Shown piece after piece: positions 26,861 through 37,629 of a stretch of 64,000 nt of DNA (position 1 is its first letter; every line of letters begins with the position of its first letter). The stretch is from Erpobdella octoculata (taxonomy: Eukaryota; Annelida; Clitellata; Hirudinida; Erpobdellidae): contig OZ022238.1 in the NCBI GenBank assembly GCA_963978895.1, positions 49,007,605-49,071,604 of the forward strand, written 5' to 3'. The notes beneath the pieces were generated by a model. It saw only the letters and a list, made by a program, of their open reading frames with translations. It was not told where the DNA came from and ran no database searches. The position numbers and the translations under genes were made by a program.

Positions 26861-27119
26861 AAAACGATTAAAGGAGATAAAACAACACAGTCAATGAGGT
26901 GTCGACAGCTATAGTTAATATACAAATTGGGTTCATTGAGTGAATATACATTTTATTTGATTAAAATTTGCATTTCATTTTTTGTTATTTATTATTTGGC
27001 CGGCCGGGGGGGGGGGGCGGAGACAGCGGGAAAGTCCACAATCAAATTCATTTTCAAAAGCACTTTATTGTTTTATTTTTTTTTAATTAAATTGAAAATA
27101 AGCAATTGTAGCAGGAAAA

Positions 27120-27315
<196 letters not shown>

Positions 27316-27569
27316 GACAGAGAGCCATTCGTTAGTAGAACAGAACAATTCTTTGTAACTTTCTTTCATACTTTTAATTATAACTTTAATCCAATAAATA
27401 GAAAAACAAATAAATAAACAGCTGACACTTTGCTCAATAGGCAGACCTCCCGTAGTGAAATATCGATAATAATATGTGACGTTTTCAATCATTACGATAT
27501 TCACTTCATATATCCACGTGCTCTTGATCGAGAACTTGCATCAAATAGAAAAGAAGCATTGTCCTCCCG

Positions 27570-27745
<176 letters not shown>

Positions 27746-27759
27746 TAAAACTAGCTCTT

Positions 27760-28480
27760 TAAAGTTTCAGCAGCTAACATCAAGTGTCAAATTTTGATTG
27801 GATTCGGTAGCATCCTATGATTTTCAGATATGAATTTGAGAATCATATGAGTTGAATTTTTTTATTTTTTTATTCTCTTTTGTTCTATATGCACAGATAT
27901 GCGACTAATGAAGTACTGTGATTCGATCCGTGTAGTTAATAAAGTGTAGTTAATACGATTGCAGCTTGGCGGCTAGAAGGGGCTTTGATCTTAAATCGTT
28001 TATAATTTTATAACACCCAATAATAATAATAACAAATTAATTTTAAAAAGTTTAAAAAAAAGATTACATTTTTCCAGCAAGACAAACTAATTAAATAAAC
28101 ATGCAAGTTGCGAGCTGAATCAACAAATTAATTAATAAACTCAGCGAGATAAATTTACATTCTTATATAATTTAATAATATGCATCCTTATATATACAAA
28201 CACAAATCTTGGGGGGGGGGTTTAAATAGTATATTTTAACCCGATGACCCCGTGGCGAATGCAGGGAGAAGCAAAAAAAAAACAGATGCCCTAGTAAACA
28301 ACATCAATGCGTTGAAAAACTAATGAAATATGAGAGTTGTCAACAAAGTTGAAAGAGTGACCAGGTGATGCTTATTATATTATAATATTTATTTATTATT
28401 TATATCACTTATGCATTACTGCACAAGCGAAGCATTGAGCACAGGTGTTACGCCGGAGTATTATATTATCTTTCACTTAC
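27760..28480. other. no gene seen
   Basis: AT-rich DNA with a G10 run near 28210 and an A9 run near 28274. No coding frame of note. Confidence 0.4.
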
Positions 28481-28615
28481 TTTCTCTCTCTCTCTTTCTC
28501 TCTCACTTATTTACACCCTCACACAACCACCCCCACACCCACACCCACACCCACACACCCCCCACACACACACACGCATACACAACACACACACACATAC
28601 ACACACAAACAAACA
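28480..28615. repeat. (CT)n and (CA)n compound low-complexity tract
   Basis: A CT-rich lead followed by CACACC/CACACA repeats. A short CTT run follows at 28665-28693. Confidence 0.8.
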
Positions 28616-28817
28616 CATTTTTCTGCTTTACTATCTCTCATTTTCTTTCTACCTTTCTCTTTTTGCTTCTCTTTCTTCTTCTTCTTCTTCTTCATATAAA
28701 TCAAAGTTCTGGCAGTCGCATGGCCATCAAAAGAAATGTTTCTAGCACATTTGTAGCTATGTATACAGCACAACTAGCTCAATAATACGTACAAATAACC
28801 AACAAAAATAACTAAAA

Positions 28818-28910
28818 CAATGTGTGCGAATAACTCGAGAATGTGTACGAATATAACTATGCGATACGAATGTGTACGAATAACTCAACAGTGTGTGCGA
28901 ATGACTTTAC
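28818..28910. repeat. short minisatellite (GTGTACGAATAACTC-type)
   Basis: Four or five degenerate copies of a unit of about 20-25 bp containing GTGTGCGAATAACTC. Confidence 0.65.
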
Positions 28911-28914
28911 AACG

Positions 28915-29750
28915 TACTATTGAATAATGATAAAACCGCATTTTAAAAATATTAAACTAAATTGAGATTATAAGAAAGAGATGATATTGTCTCAAAATTA
29001 TAAAAATAAACTTTTTTTATTCTTTATACTAACAAATGGCGACCGGATCTTCGTTCTTCATCATCCCAATCGCGTTCATCCAACCGAAACTTTTGTCAAA
29101 AACACGCATTCGGATAAATTTTCAGTTAATAAACTATTTTTTTTTCAAAGTTAAACTATTAACTGGAAAAAAATTAAAAAAGTGTTAATAATTGAATTAT
29201 TATCATGATTGGTACGCTATAACTTAATTTGAGTTTTCGATGTCCACGCATAAACAAACTGCTGGACAGGCGAGTCGGTCTTTTAATCCGAAATTACGTC
29301 GAATTCGTTCGATGATTCTCACAGAAGAGAGTTTGCAGAGACAACAATAACAATGTTTAGCGCTTGTTTACACATATATACCTAATTCTTTTATATTGAG
29401 CAGCTCTCTCTTTAACTCGTCTCTCTCTCTCTCTCTCTCTCTCTCGCTCGCTCGCTCTCTCTCTCCTCCATCTCTCTCTACCTTTCGATTTCGTTTTCTA
29501 ATTCTTTGTTTATCTTTTCCAAAAATCGTTACCTGCTTCCGTATGCATGTAAGATTCTGCGATCATTAAAAAGTTGTTGTTTTTTTTAAATTAAGAAAGC
29601 ATTCAACCGCCTGCACGCGTTAAGCAATCATTCATTACAATCTATATTACAATTACAATCTATATTACCTCTTCATTTTATGCTAAGTCGACGATCTAAT
29701 GAAGATAAGTTTACAGGTACCATTCACACGGGCAAAATGAAAACCACAAT
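28915..29750. other. no gene seen
   Basis: AT-rich DNA with a CT/CG-rich tract at 29417-29480. No gene recognised. Confidence 0.4.
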
Positions 29751-29754
29751 CAAT

Positions 29755-29965
29755 TCTACACACACCCACGCCCACCCACACCCCACCCACTCACCTACTA
29801 ACTCACCTACCCACTAACCTACCCACTCACCTACCCACACCCCCACACACACCCACACACCCTCCCACCCGTTAACTCACCCACACCCACCCACCCGCCC
29901 ACTCACCCACACCCGCCCACACACCCACACACCCGCCCACCCACACACACAAACACACATACACA
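29755..29965. repeat. CCCACA-rich low-complexity tract
   Basis: About 210 bp almost without G on the plus strand, made of CACCCAC, CACACA and CTACCCACT units. Confidence 0.8.
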
Positions 29966-30419
29966 CATATACATAATAACCAATGCGTACACACGTCCTC
30001 CGCAAGATTAAAGCACCACGTCTGTGTATTACTACCCTCCTAAGCCCCAAAGAAGGAAGATGAACGCGACTGGTTTACCGATTTTATCCCGACCCACAGC
30101 CCCCTAACCCTGAATAACTTTGGTCGGCCCACCATCTACCCCCCCGTCTGCAATCAAGTTTCTCAGCACAGTCAGCCTCTTATATTTTTCAGGAAATGAT
30201 GATTCTCTTTCCAGTTTATAAGGTTCAGCTTCAGATTAAAACCTTCTCCAGGTTAGGATGTCCGGATCGGGGCGATCTGGGCGGAAATTGTCGTGAAATT
30301 AATCTTTATTCTGCACAAACACGTAGACGCACGGACACACACACAGACACACATACACATACATACACACACAGACACGTGCCCACGTACACGGGATGTA
30401 CGACGAGTCCGTGAAGTAG

Positions 30420-31390
30420 AAACTTTTAGAGTTTAATTTAATATAAATGTGCCTGTTTTCTCATTGAGAGAGCCAAGCATCCAATGTGCTCGCCAGGGCA
30501 AGTATATTTTCTTGTTTTTCAAGCATTTAAAAAAGCTTCGACAAAACATAAAACCGCGCATAAAACCAATTTCTTTTAATATAAGAAATTATAAAAAAAA
30601 ATAATATTACATTTTATCTATATTTTATGAACGGAAGATGCTTGTAGAAAACGTTTTGATATCGCAGTGAACATATCCGTTTTTTGTGTGTATGCAATAA
30701 CAATCACTTCAATAACAATTGAAAGTTAAAAACCGATTTTTTTATTATTTGATTGAGCTCATAATAGACATATCCGTATCGTATGACCCGAGATCACCCG
30801 GGTCAATGGGTCAGATACGAGTCGGGCACACCTCTTTCATTCGTCCTTGACCTTAGTGAGTGTGTTCGCTAGAGCTACATAGGTGTGAGATCGGAGTCTC
30901 TTTCGAATTAGGAACAGATATGATAAAGAAAAAGAAAATTAAAATAAAAAAAGAAAGAGAAAAAAAACAAGAAAAAAATAGTTACAGTAAACACGCTTGC
31001 ATGTAAGACTAGCGTCAGTTTGATGGGTAGGACGTGAGTGAGCCACTTGGGTGTAAAGTGCTTCGTAAATAAGTAACTTAATAGTGGCGAGAGGGGATGA
31101 GGTGGCGGCGGTTGTGGTGGGCGGGGGAAAGTTGTTCTTTACTTTTTTTTTTCTCTGTTGTTTTGGCGTCTTAGAAATAGAAGTCAGATACTTTGATAAT
31201 TGGAAAAAAATTTTTGCACTTCAATTGAATAAATGATTTAAAATTGAAATTAAAATTAATTATTTACAACATGTTCACTTGTTAGTTGAAATAAACAATT
31301 AAATTTTATTAGGAAATAAAATTTACATTGAAAGCATCATGTTTCCTGCTTTCAAATGAACAGAAGATCTGCACACCTGTATTGTAAAAC
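30420..31390. other. no gene seen; possible transposon end near 30780
   Basis: AT-rich DNA downstream of the PG-rich gene. At 30783-30834 a GACCCG/CGGGTC-rich patch resembles the repeat-rich ends of the transposons at 35660-37504, but no matching partner end was found. Confidence 0.35.
31305..31310 (-). terminator. possible poly(A) signal of the PG-rich gene
   Basis: On the minus strand this reads AATAAA about 140 nt after the stop codon at 31450, a reasonable distance for a 3' UTR end. Confidence 0.4.
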
Positions 31391-31446
31391 ACAGAATGCA
31401 GAATGCAGAATGCAGAATGCAGAATGCAGAATGCAAAATGCAGAAT
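31391..31446. repeat. (GAATGCA)n heptanucleotide repeat
   Basis: About seven copies of GAATGCA just downstream of the stop codon of the PG-rich gene, so probably transcribed in its 3' UTR. Confidence 0.9.
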
Positions 31447-31449
31447 TGT

Positions 31450-32079
31450 TCACACCCTGGTCACAAGAACACGGCGCCCCGGTGGGTTGTTATGAAAAGA
31501 CACGTGCTTCTTTGGCAGCTTTGGGAAGTAGGAGGAAGGAGCCGGACGTTTCTCGACTCCACTGCGCTTCCTGGATAAGCTTCCCACCATCGGCCGGACA
31601 AACGCCGCCGAGGGATTATTTTTCTGGGAGCATAAATTAGGTAATCTGTCTATTTTGTAGTCACCCGGTCCCGGGGATATGAATTTCTTTTCCGTCTCTC
31701 TGACGTCGTATTTCGCCAGCATGTGGCGTCCCGTGAAGAAACTTTGCTCTCGAACGATGCACGTTCTAGACGGATTCTTGGGACTGTACCACCCAGGTCC
31801 AGGATTGTTGGAAGAGTTGGCCAGCTTGATCAACCCGTACAGAGTCGGCACTGATGACTTGAAGCTGGCGCAGACCGGCACCCGCAGCGTGGGTCGAACG
31901 AGGCTGTCGTTGACGCAGTAGTAGCCCGGTCCCGGCTCGTCGGAGGACTGGCTGCAGCTCTTAGGAAAGTATCGCGAAGCGAATACGCACCGGCAGCTTC
32001 GCCAGTAGCAGCAGTGGACGACAGGATGGTGGGAGACGTTGTAGTGGTTTGGTCCCGGTGTGCCGCTGGAGCAATCCAT
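31450..32079 (-). CDS. sperm-tail PG-rich repeat protein, exon 3 (last)
   Basis: The last exon of a three-exon gene of 357 residues in total (exons 37627-37534, 35127-34778 and 32079-31450). Proteins with sperm-tail PG-rich (STPGR) repeats bind or line axonemal microtubules of cilia and sperm flagella. This exon encodes residues 149-357 with the motifs TPGPNHY, EPGPGYY, NPGPGWY and SPGPGDY and a weaker RPAPSSY, at about residues 156, 197, 241, 284 and 327. The acceptor CAACAG lies directly before ATGGATTGC. The preceding exon ends in phase 0, so the frame joins cleanly. The stop is TGA. Several PG-repeat families (ODF3/CIMAP, STPG) share this motif, and I cannot decide which one this is. Confidence 0.85.
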   Translation of the reverse strand: MDCSSGTPGPNHYNVSHHPVVHCCYWRSCRCVFASRYFPKSCSQSSDEPGPGYYCVNDSLVRPTLRVPVCASFKSSVPTLYGLIKLANSSNNPGPGWYSPKNPSRTCIVREQSFFTGRHMLAKYDVRETEKKFISPGPGDYKIDRLPNLCSQKNNPSAAFVRPMVGSLSRKRSGVEKRPAPSSYFPKLPKKHVSFHNNPPGRRVLVTRV

Positions 32080-32781
32080 CTGTTGATGATTTCTTGTTGT
32101 AATATAAGCATTTTTTTACATAATTTGGTGTTTAAACGAGATTTTTTGTCTGAGTCTGAAGTGTTAAATGCTGGTACCGGTTTCTGATTGCATCGAAGTT
32201 ATCGAGCATTCATTGATAGCTGCCGTAAAATTATGAACACTTCAGACGTTCATTGATGGGGGGTGGGAGGGTTGTAAAAAGGCTAACCTTTTGCCGGGTT
32301 CAGTGGCGTAGCGTGGGTTTCAGCAGCCCGTGGCGGGAACCCCCCCCCCCCAAAAAAAAATCGATGAACGAGGGAAGCGCGGGATGATTTTCGTTTGAGG
32401 CGTATTGAGATGGAGAAATGGAAGTTTCCCAGCATTCCACGAAAAGTGCCTTATCTACCTGCTCGGATAAGAAACCTAAATGAACCGTTCACACTCCACG
32501 AAAGAAATACACCCCAAGCGCAGAATCGACAGTTTTAGGACTACTTAAGGTGTTCGTCGTTTTGAATCGATGGTGTTTTGGTAAATCTTGGAAATAATCA
32601 GATTCCACTTGTAATAAGTAGCGTACTGTGGGTTGCAGCCTCCCTGAGAGGTAACCTTCAAACAAAAACGATTGATGACCGATGGAGAGAATCTAATCAA
32701 CTTTTACCTTTTTCAAAAATCTCCGCTCCAAAAAACTTTCTTTACGCTTCCTCAAAAGTGCCACCCCTCCTTACGCTACTC

Positions 32782-33928
32782 CAGAGGTGAGCAAAATACG
32801 GCCCGCCCGTTTAGAATTTTCATTAAATTTTTGAAATAGTTATTTTGATTATCGGTTTCGATTTAAATTTAAATTATATCGAAGTTTTTTTCTTGGTTGT
32901 TTGAAAAGGTACAATTTAAAAAAACTCCACCAAACAAAACATTTGGATTTCGGGCACAATTTAACAAACGAAGAAAAACAAATGCCAGGAGTTGGTTAAC
33001 AATTTAAAGAAGCAGCAAACGGTTTTCACCAAACAGTCTGTAATACAAGATGCTGCAAACGAAGCCAGTTTGGTGCTGTATCATAAGATTGTAAAACGAA
33101 ACAAGCCTTTTTCTGACGACGAGTTCATCAAGGAATGCTGTCAGATGCAGCAAACATTATGTGTCCAGAGCAGAAAACAAAATTTGAAAGTATTTCTTTA
33201 TCAAAGAGAACTGCAGTTAGGCGTTCGCCATTTAGTGCAGACGCTGATTCAGCCCCAGAGAATATAGGTACAGCTGGAGCTGCTTGACATACAAGCAGAT
33301 AATGTCTTGAAGGAGAAGTTCAAGTCAGTTACTCTGCTAAAGTTTTATGGATCTTTGTCAGAAGCAGCATTTCCACACTTAAAAAACTTTTGTCACTATT
33401 TGGGTCAAGATATATATGTGAGCAGGCTTTTTCAAGTCTGAAAATAAACAAATCTAAGAACAGGTCGATGGTGATTGACTGCAATTTGAAAGCAGGCATG
33501 CGGATCACAACCAGTAAACTGGTTCCACACTTCAGGAACATTATCTAAAACTGTGAACAGTTACATACTTCTTATTGATTATAATCGTACTCTGTGGTCA
33601 GATTGCATGCAAATTAAGTTCCTTCTGCATAATTACTATAATAGTAACAATAAACTTTTGTTGAAATGATTATGAATAATAAAATCTTATTTTTATTCAG
33701 TTTTTTGTTTCAGTTCGTGTTTTAATAGGCAATGTGAATATGTAAAACAGTGTGAAGATGAATTAAAATGACAAATACATGGTTATTATGAATTTTAAAA
33801 AATATTAATTAATTTTTATCATTTCAAACGTTGTAAATTTTTATTAAAATAGACAAAATATATATGCGCCCACGATAACAAACCAGTTTTTAATGTGGCA
33901 CTCCTTAGAAGATGTTTTCCCACTCCTG
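32782..33928 (+). mobile_element. hAT element, internally deleted, with target duplication
   Basis: A 1147-bp element beginning CAGAGGTGAGCAAAATACGG and ending with the imperfect inverse CACTCCTG. It is flanked by CGCTACTC on the left and CGCTACAC on the right, an 8-bp target duplication with one mismatch, the hAT signature. The paralogous copy of the host repeat at 34471-34490 preserves the uninterrupted site (ACGCTACACCACTG). It carries a broken hAT transposase. Confidence 0.85.
32965..33549 (+). pseudogene. hAT transposase pseudogene (ZBED/GTF2IRD2-like)
   Basis: The left part (to 33267) encodes an N-terminal region with FTKQSVIQDAANEASLVLYH and FSDDEFIKECCQM, as in hAT transposases related to ZBED/GTF2IRD2 proteins. 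From about 33270 the C-terminal dimerisation region appears: LELLDIQADNVLKEKF, then a frameshift, then YICEQAFSSLKINKSKNRSM and VPHFRNII. The large catalytic middle is missing, so the element could not move itself. Confidence 0.8.
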
Positions 33929-34777
33929 CGCTACACCACTGGCCAGAATGCATACGATTGAAGTAGCGCAATTTGTGACGCAAAGCTACTGTAAGGACTC
34001 ATGAGAACTTCGACTAACATCCATCCATCGATGAAATCTCAAATGCGCCTCAACTAATCGTCCTTCAGATTATTAAAATAAAATTATTAAACCCAAAAAT
34101 TTCGCTGATGTTCTTTTTACTTTAAATATCAACTTGTCACATTAAACCCAAAAATTTAGCAAAAGTTCCTTTTATTTTAAATGCTGAGCTATCTGCTTAT
34201 CACATCGAATAACCCAAACGCAGCTTCGACAGTTTTGAGACTACTTAAGGTGCTCGTCGTTTTGAATCGATGGTGTTTTGGAAAATCTTGGAAATAATCA
34301 TTCCATTTGTAATAAGTAGCGTACTGTGGGTTGCAGCCGCTCTGAGAGGTAACCTTCAAACAAAGTCGATGGATGACCGGTGGTGGAGAATCTAATCAAT
34401 TTTTACCTATTTTAAAATGTTCCGCTCCAAAAAAAAAACTTTTTTTCTACTCCCTCAAAAGATGCCGTTCCTCCTTACGCTACACCACTGACCGGTATGC
34501 ATACGGGTTGAAGTACGCAATTTTTGTGACGCAAATCTATTGGAAGGACTCATGAGAACTTCGACTAACATCCACCGATGGATATCGAAATGCGCCCCAA
34601 CCAATCGTCCTTCAGGTTATTAAAATATAATTATTAAACCCAGACATTTCGGTGATATTTTTACTTTAAATATCAATTTGTCACAGGAGTTGAAGACGCT
34701 AATCTAATTGAATTTTTAACCCTGAAAATGGGTGCAGATTTGAAAAAGCTGAATAAAAAGCACATTAGCAAGTTTAC

Positions 34778-35127
34778 TTCTTTTCCATAGAGAGTAGGAT
34801 AGGATTCTGAGCAGACCCTGTTGAAACTTTTTTTCTTCTTTAATACGCCGACGTCTATCTCGTAGTCAGCCGGCCCTGGTCCCGAGCTGCTAGACAGCTT
34901 GCACTCGTCCTCTAGCCGACGGCTCAGGGAGTGCATTACTCCGTAACCGCTGGGGCAGTTCCGCTTTGGGGCACAGTTCTTGGAGCCGACGTCGTAGTCG
35001 GCCGGTCCAGGGATGTCCTCGACTGCTTGTGCAAACCTTTTGTCAGAGCTGAGAAAACCGATTTTTTCGCTGCTTTTTTCTGACATTTTTGTGGTTGGTT
35101 CGGGAGTCTCGTAGAAAGGGTTTATAA
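34778..35127 (-). CDS. sperm-tail PG-rich repeat protein, exon 2
   Basis: Middle exon, residues 32-148, with the PG motifs IPGPADYDV and GPGPADYEI at about residues 71 and 115 and the segment SFNRVCSESYPTLYG near its end. The acceptor is CCTTTCAG before TTATAAAC; the donor is GAA followed by GTAAAC. It enters with two bases completing a codon begun in exon 1 and leaves in phase 0, which agrees with both neighbours. An internal ATG at 35086 could be mistaken for the start, but the frame reads on upstream to the acceptor (PFYETPEPTTK). Confidence 0.82.
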
Positions 35128-37533
35128 CTGAAAGGTTTCAAAAATTTCGTTTCATGCTTTGTTAACTTTACAATTTGTTTTAAGTTTTCTGTTTTAGTAT
35201 ATTTCCATAATGAATTTTCTTTTTTCGGAAATAAACGACGTTTACAAGTGACGAAACTCCTCTACGATAGAAAATCGTGCTACCCTAGCGAACTCAACCT
35301 TTCTCTGAAATGAAAGCAATGCACACAAAATACCAAATAATGTAACCAATGCCTCGTATTGCAATTATGTCTTATTTTATAACTTAATAATATCTCCTAA
35401 TAACAATTATAACTCATAATGTAATAAACACCTCATGCTATAATTAATACCACATAATAATAGTGTAATTAATACCTTATATTAAATATAATACTTTATT
35501 GTGTAATTAAAACCTCTAAATGATATTAATACTTCACAATCTAATTATAAATACCACGAAATACTACTGTTACGGGCTATATACCTGCGGATTTACGCCA
35601 CGGTAAAAATCGTCAAGTTGAAATAACAATGAAATCAACTACTACTGATTACTAATTTCTAGGGATGTCACGGGTACCCGAACCCGAACCCGAGTTCGGT
35701 ACTACCCGGTCTTTTTCTGATACCCGAACCCGAACTCGAACCCGAAAGTGTGAAAATTTGATACCCGAACCCGAACCCGAAAATGTGAAAACTTGATACC
35801 CGAACCCGAACCCGAAAATGTGAAAACTTGATACCCGAACCCGAACTCGAACCCGAAAATGTGAAAACTTGATACCCGAACCCGAACTCGAACCCGAAAA
35901 TTTATAAGCCGAACTCGGAGTTGTGAACAAATAAATTTTTTTAGTGAATAAATATTTATTCCAGTTTTAAAAATAGCAACACAAACAGAGTTTTCATAAC
36001 TTTTCTAGTTTATTAAAAATGATATAGTATTAGGAACCGATTTCAGGCAAGTTGTACTTCATAAACAACAGTTTTTCTGCTGTCCTGCCTGATAATCAGT
36101 TCCTTAGCGGTTCATAAATAATTGCAGCACCACTGAACAACTGTTCCGATAGAACGCTGGTAACTGGAGCCGCCAAGTAGCGTTTTTTTTTATAAATAGT
36201 TTATAGTCCTTTACACCAAGTGTTTTAAGACTGAAACGGCTGTGTCAGAAGCACCTAAGTACTTCCAGTCGTGGATCATAATTTGATCCTTTTAACTTTT
36301 CCCTCCTCCTTTCTCCATGCTTGGGACTGGCTTGCAAAAGCAAGGCGGAGTTCCAAGTAGCGTTTAGAGATCACCGCTAAATTTGGAAAGTTTGTTCTGT
36401 TATCTTTCTACCACAAAAGAGGGTCTTCGTCTAAAGTGATAAATTACAAGTTTTGTTGAAGTAACATATTATACTAATCCCGAGCCGTATAAGTTTTGTA
36501 TTATCACCTTTGCGTAACAAATAACACAAATACGTCATTTTATTGGTGAGTGTGTAAGCTAGACCACTAATCCGTTTGATTATCAGGCCGGACCGAGCCG
36601 CGAACCAACTAAAATAATTAAGCCTCATTCGGTCGAAGAAATCGCGGATAGCCATGACTCTAAACTTTTTACTTCAGTTATATAACCTTATATTTATTCA
36701 TTCATATACTCAAAGTTCTTCTGATATAACAAAGACCCTTTGTTATAAAGATAATCTTGCATAATCCTAAACTTTAACTGGCAAAGTCTATAAATGATCT
36801 ATGCGTCACAGTCATTTTATTGGCAAATGTGTAAGCTAGAACACTAATCCGCCTGATTACCCGACCGGACCGAGCAGCGAAACAAATTAATAAATTACAA
36901 TAATTTAAGCGGTAACGTATTATACTAATCGCAAGCCATACAAGTTTTGTATTATCATCTTTGCGTAACAAATAACACAAATAGGTCATTTTATTGGTGA
37001 GTGTGTAAGCTAGACTACTAATCCGCCTGATTATCTGGCCGGACTGAGCCGCGAATGAACTAAAATAATTAAGCCTCCTTTGGCCAAAGAAATCACATTA
37101 TTTGGAAAGCTAAAAAAATAACTTGTTAGAGTTTATTCAATACGTGTAATGTCCAATGGATGAATTGATCGCTCTTGTTTGTATATGTATATACACTAGG
37201 TAAATTTAAAATCAATCCGGGAATTTGAAATCATAAGCCAGTACCCGAACCCGAACCCGAACCCGAACCCGGTTTTTGGAAAACTACAAACCCGAACCCG
37301 AACCCGAACCCGAAAACTTGAGTTTCACAAACCCGAACCCGAACCCGAACCCGAAAACTCGAGTTTTACAAACCCGAACCCGAACCCGAACCCGAAAACT
37401 CTAGTTTCACAAACCCGAACCCGAACCCGAAAACTCTAGTTTCACAAACCCGAACTCGAACCCGAACCCGAAAACTCCAAAAAGTACTACCCGTGACATC
37501 CCTACTAATTTCACATAAAACTTAGCTACTTAC
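35128..37533 (-). other. intron 1 of the PG-rich gene
   Basis: A 2.4-kb intron from a GTAAGT donor to a TTTCAG acceptor. It holds a 1.85-kb transposon (35660-37504), and at 35300-35570 a degenerate AT-rich repeat with recurring TAATACCTC/TAATTAATACC phrases. Confidence 0.65.
35660..37504. mobile_element. non-autonomous transposon, TAGGGATGTCAC family
   Basis: A 1845-bp element with perfect 17-bp inverted ends TAGGGATGTCACGGGTA and a perfect 8-bp target duplication CTAATTTC (35652-35659 and 37505-37512), consistent with hAT-type integration. Both ends carry subterminal arrays of CCCGAA hexamers arranged in repeats of about 35 bp. These are GTGAAAACTTGATA-linked on the left (35675-35915) and AACTCTAGTTTCACAAA-linked on the right (37240-37480), in the same orientation. 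The centre (36480-37110) has three diverged copies of a segment containing TTGGTGAGTGTGTAAGCTAG. No transposase was recognised. Confidence 0.85.
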
Positions 37534-37627
37534 TTTTGGTCAAGACATATTTGGCACCTACTCCTACCCCTTTGTGATGCTTAGCTGTGCCGCCTGAACT
37601 GAGTTTAGTAGTTGCACCATTGGCCAT
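37534..37627 (-). CDS. sperm-tail PG-rich repeat protein, exon 1 (start)
   Basis: First coding exon. The ATG at 37627 has a favourable context (AGAAGATGG), followed by 31 codons rich in Gly, Lys and Thr and ending in YVLTK, then a consensus GTAAGT donor in phase 1. The phase fits exon 2. It contains no PG motif, so its assignment to this gene rests on phase, strand, spacing and splice signals. Confidence 0.7.
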
Positions 37628-37629
37628 CT

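Larger units (their letters stand above)
32301..34684. mobile_element. tandemly duplicated DNA-transposon-like repeat
   Basis: A unit of about 475 bp occurs twice in direct orientation. Once the inserted hAT element is removed, copy 1 is 32512-32781 plus 33937-34140 and copy 2 is 34212-34684. Each contains AAGTGGTAGCGTACTGTGGG-like and CCTCCTTACGCTACACCACTG-like parts. A left end CAGTGGCGTAGCGTGGGTT at 32301 is a near-inverted partner of the CTTACGCTACACCACTG ends at 33941 and 34490, as in hAT-type MITEs. Flanking duplications were not convincing. Confidence 0.6.
32080..34777 (-). other. intron 2 of the PG-rich gene, filled with repeats
   Basis: A 2.7-kb intron bounded by a GTAAAC donor and a CAACAG acceptor. 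Most of it is a tandemly duplicated repeat unit (32512-34140 and 34212-34684), with a hAT element inserted in the first copy. Confidence 0.7.

Noticed and set aside
30385..30425. Possible hammerhead ribozyme (GACGAGTCCGTGA next to GAAAC)
   Set aside because: The core CTGANGA is not present (the sequence reads TACGACGA) and no stem II or stem III pairs could be drawn.
35674..35915. Telomere-repeat array
   Set aside because: The hexamer is CCCGAA, not the animal CCCTAA, and it lies inside a transposon with defined ends.
35652..35930. 92-codon minus frame with Gly-Ser and Arg-Val repeats
   Set aside because: It is the translation of the CCCGAA subterminal array of a transposon.
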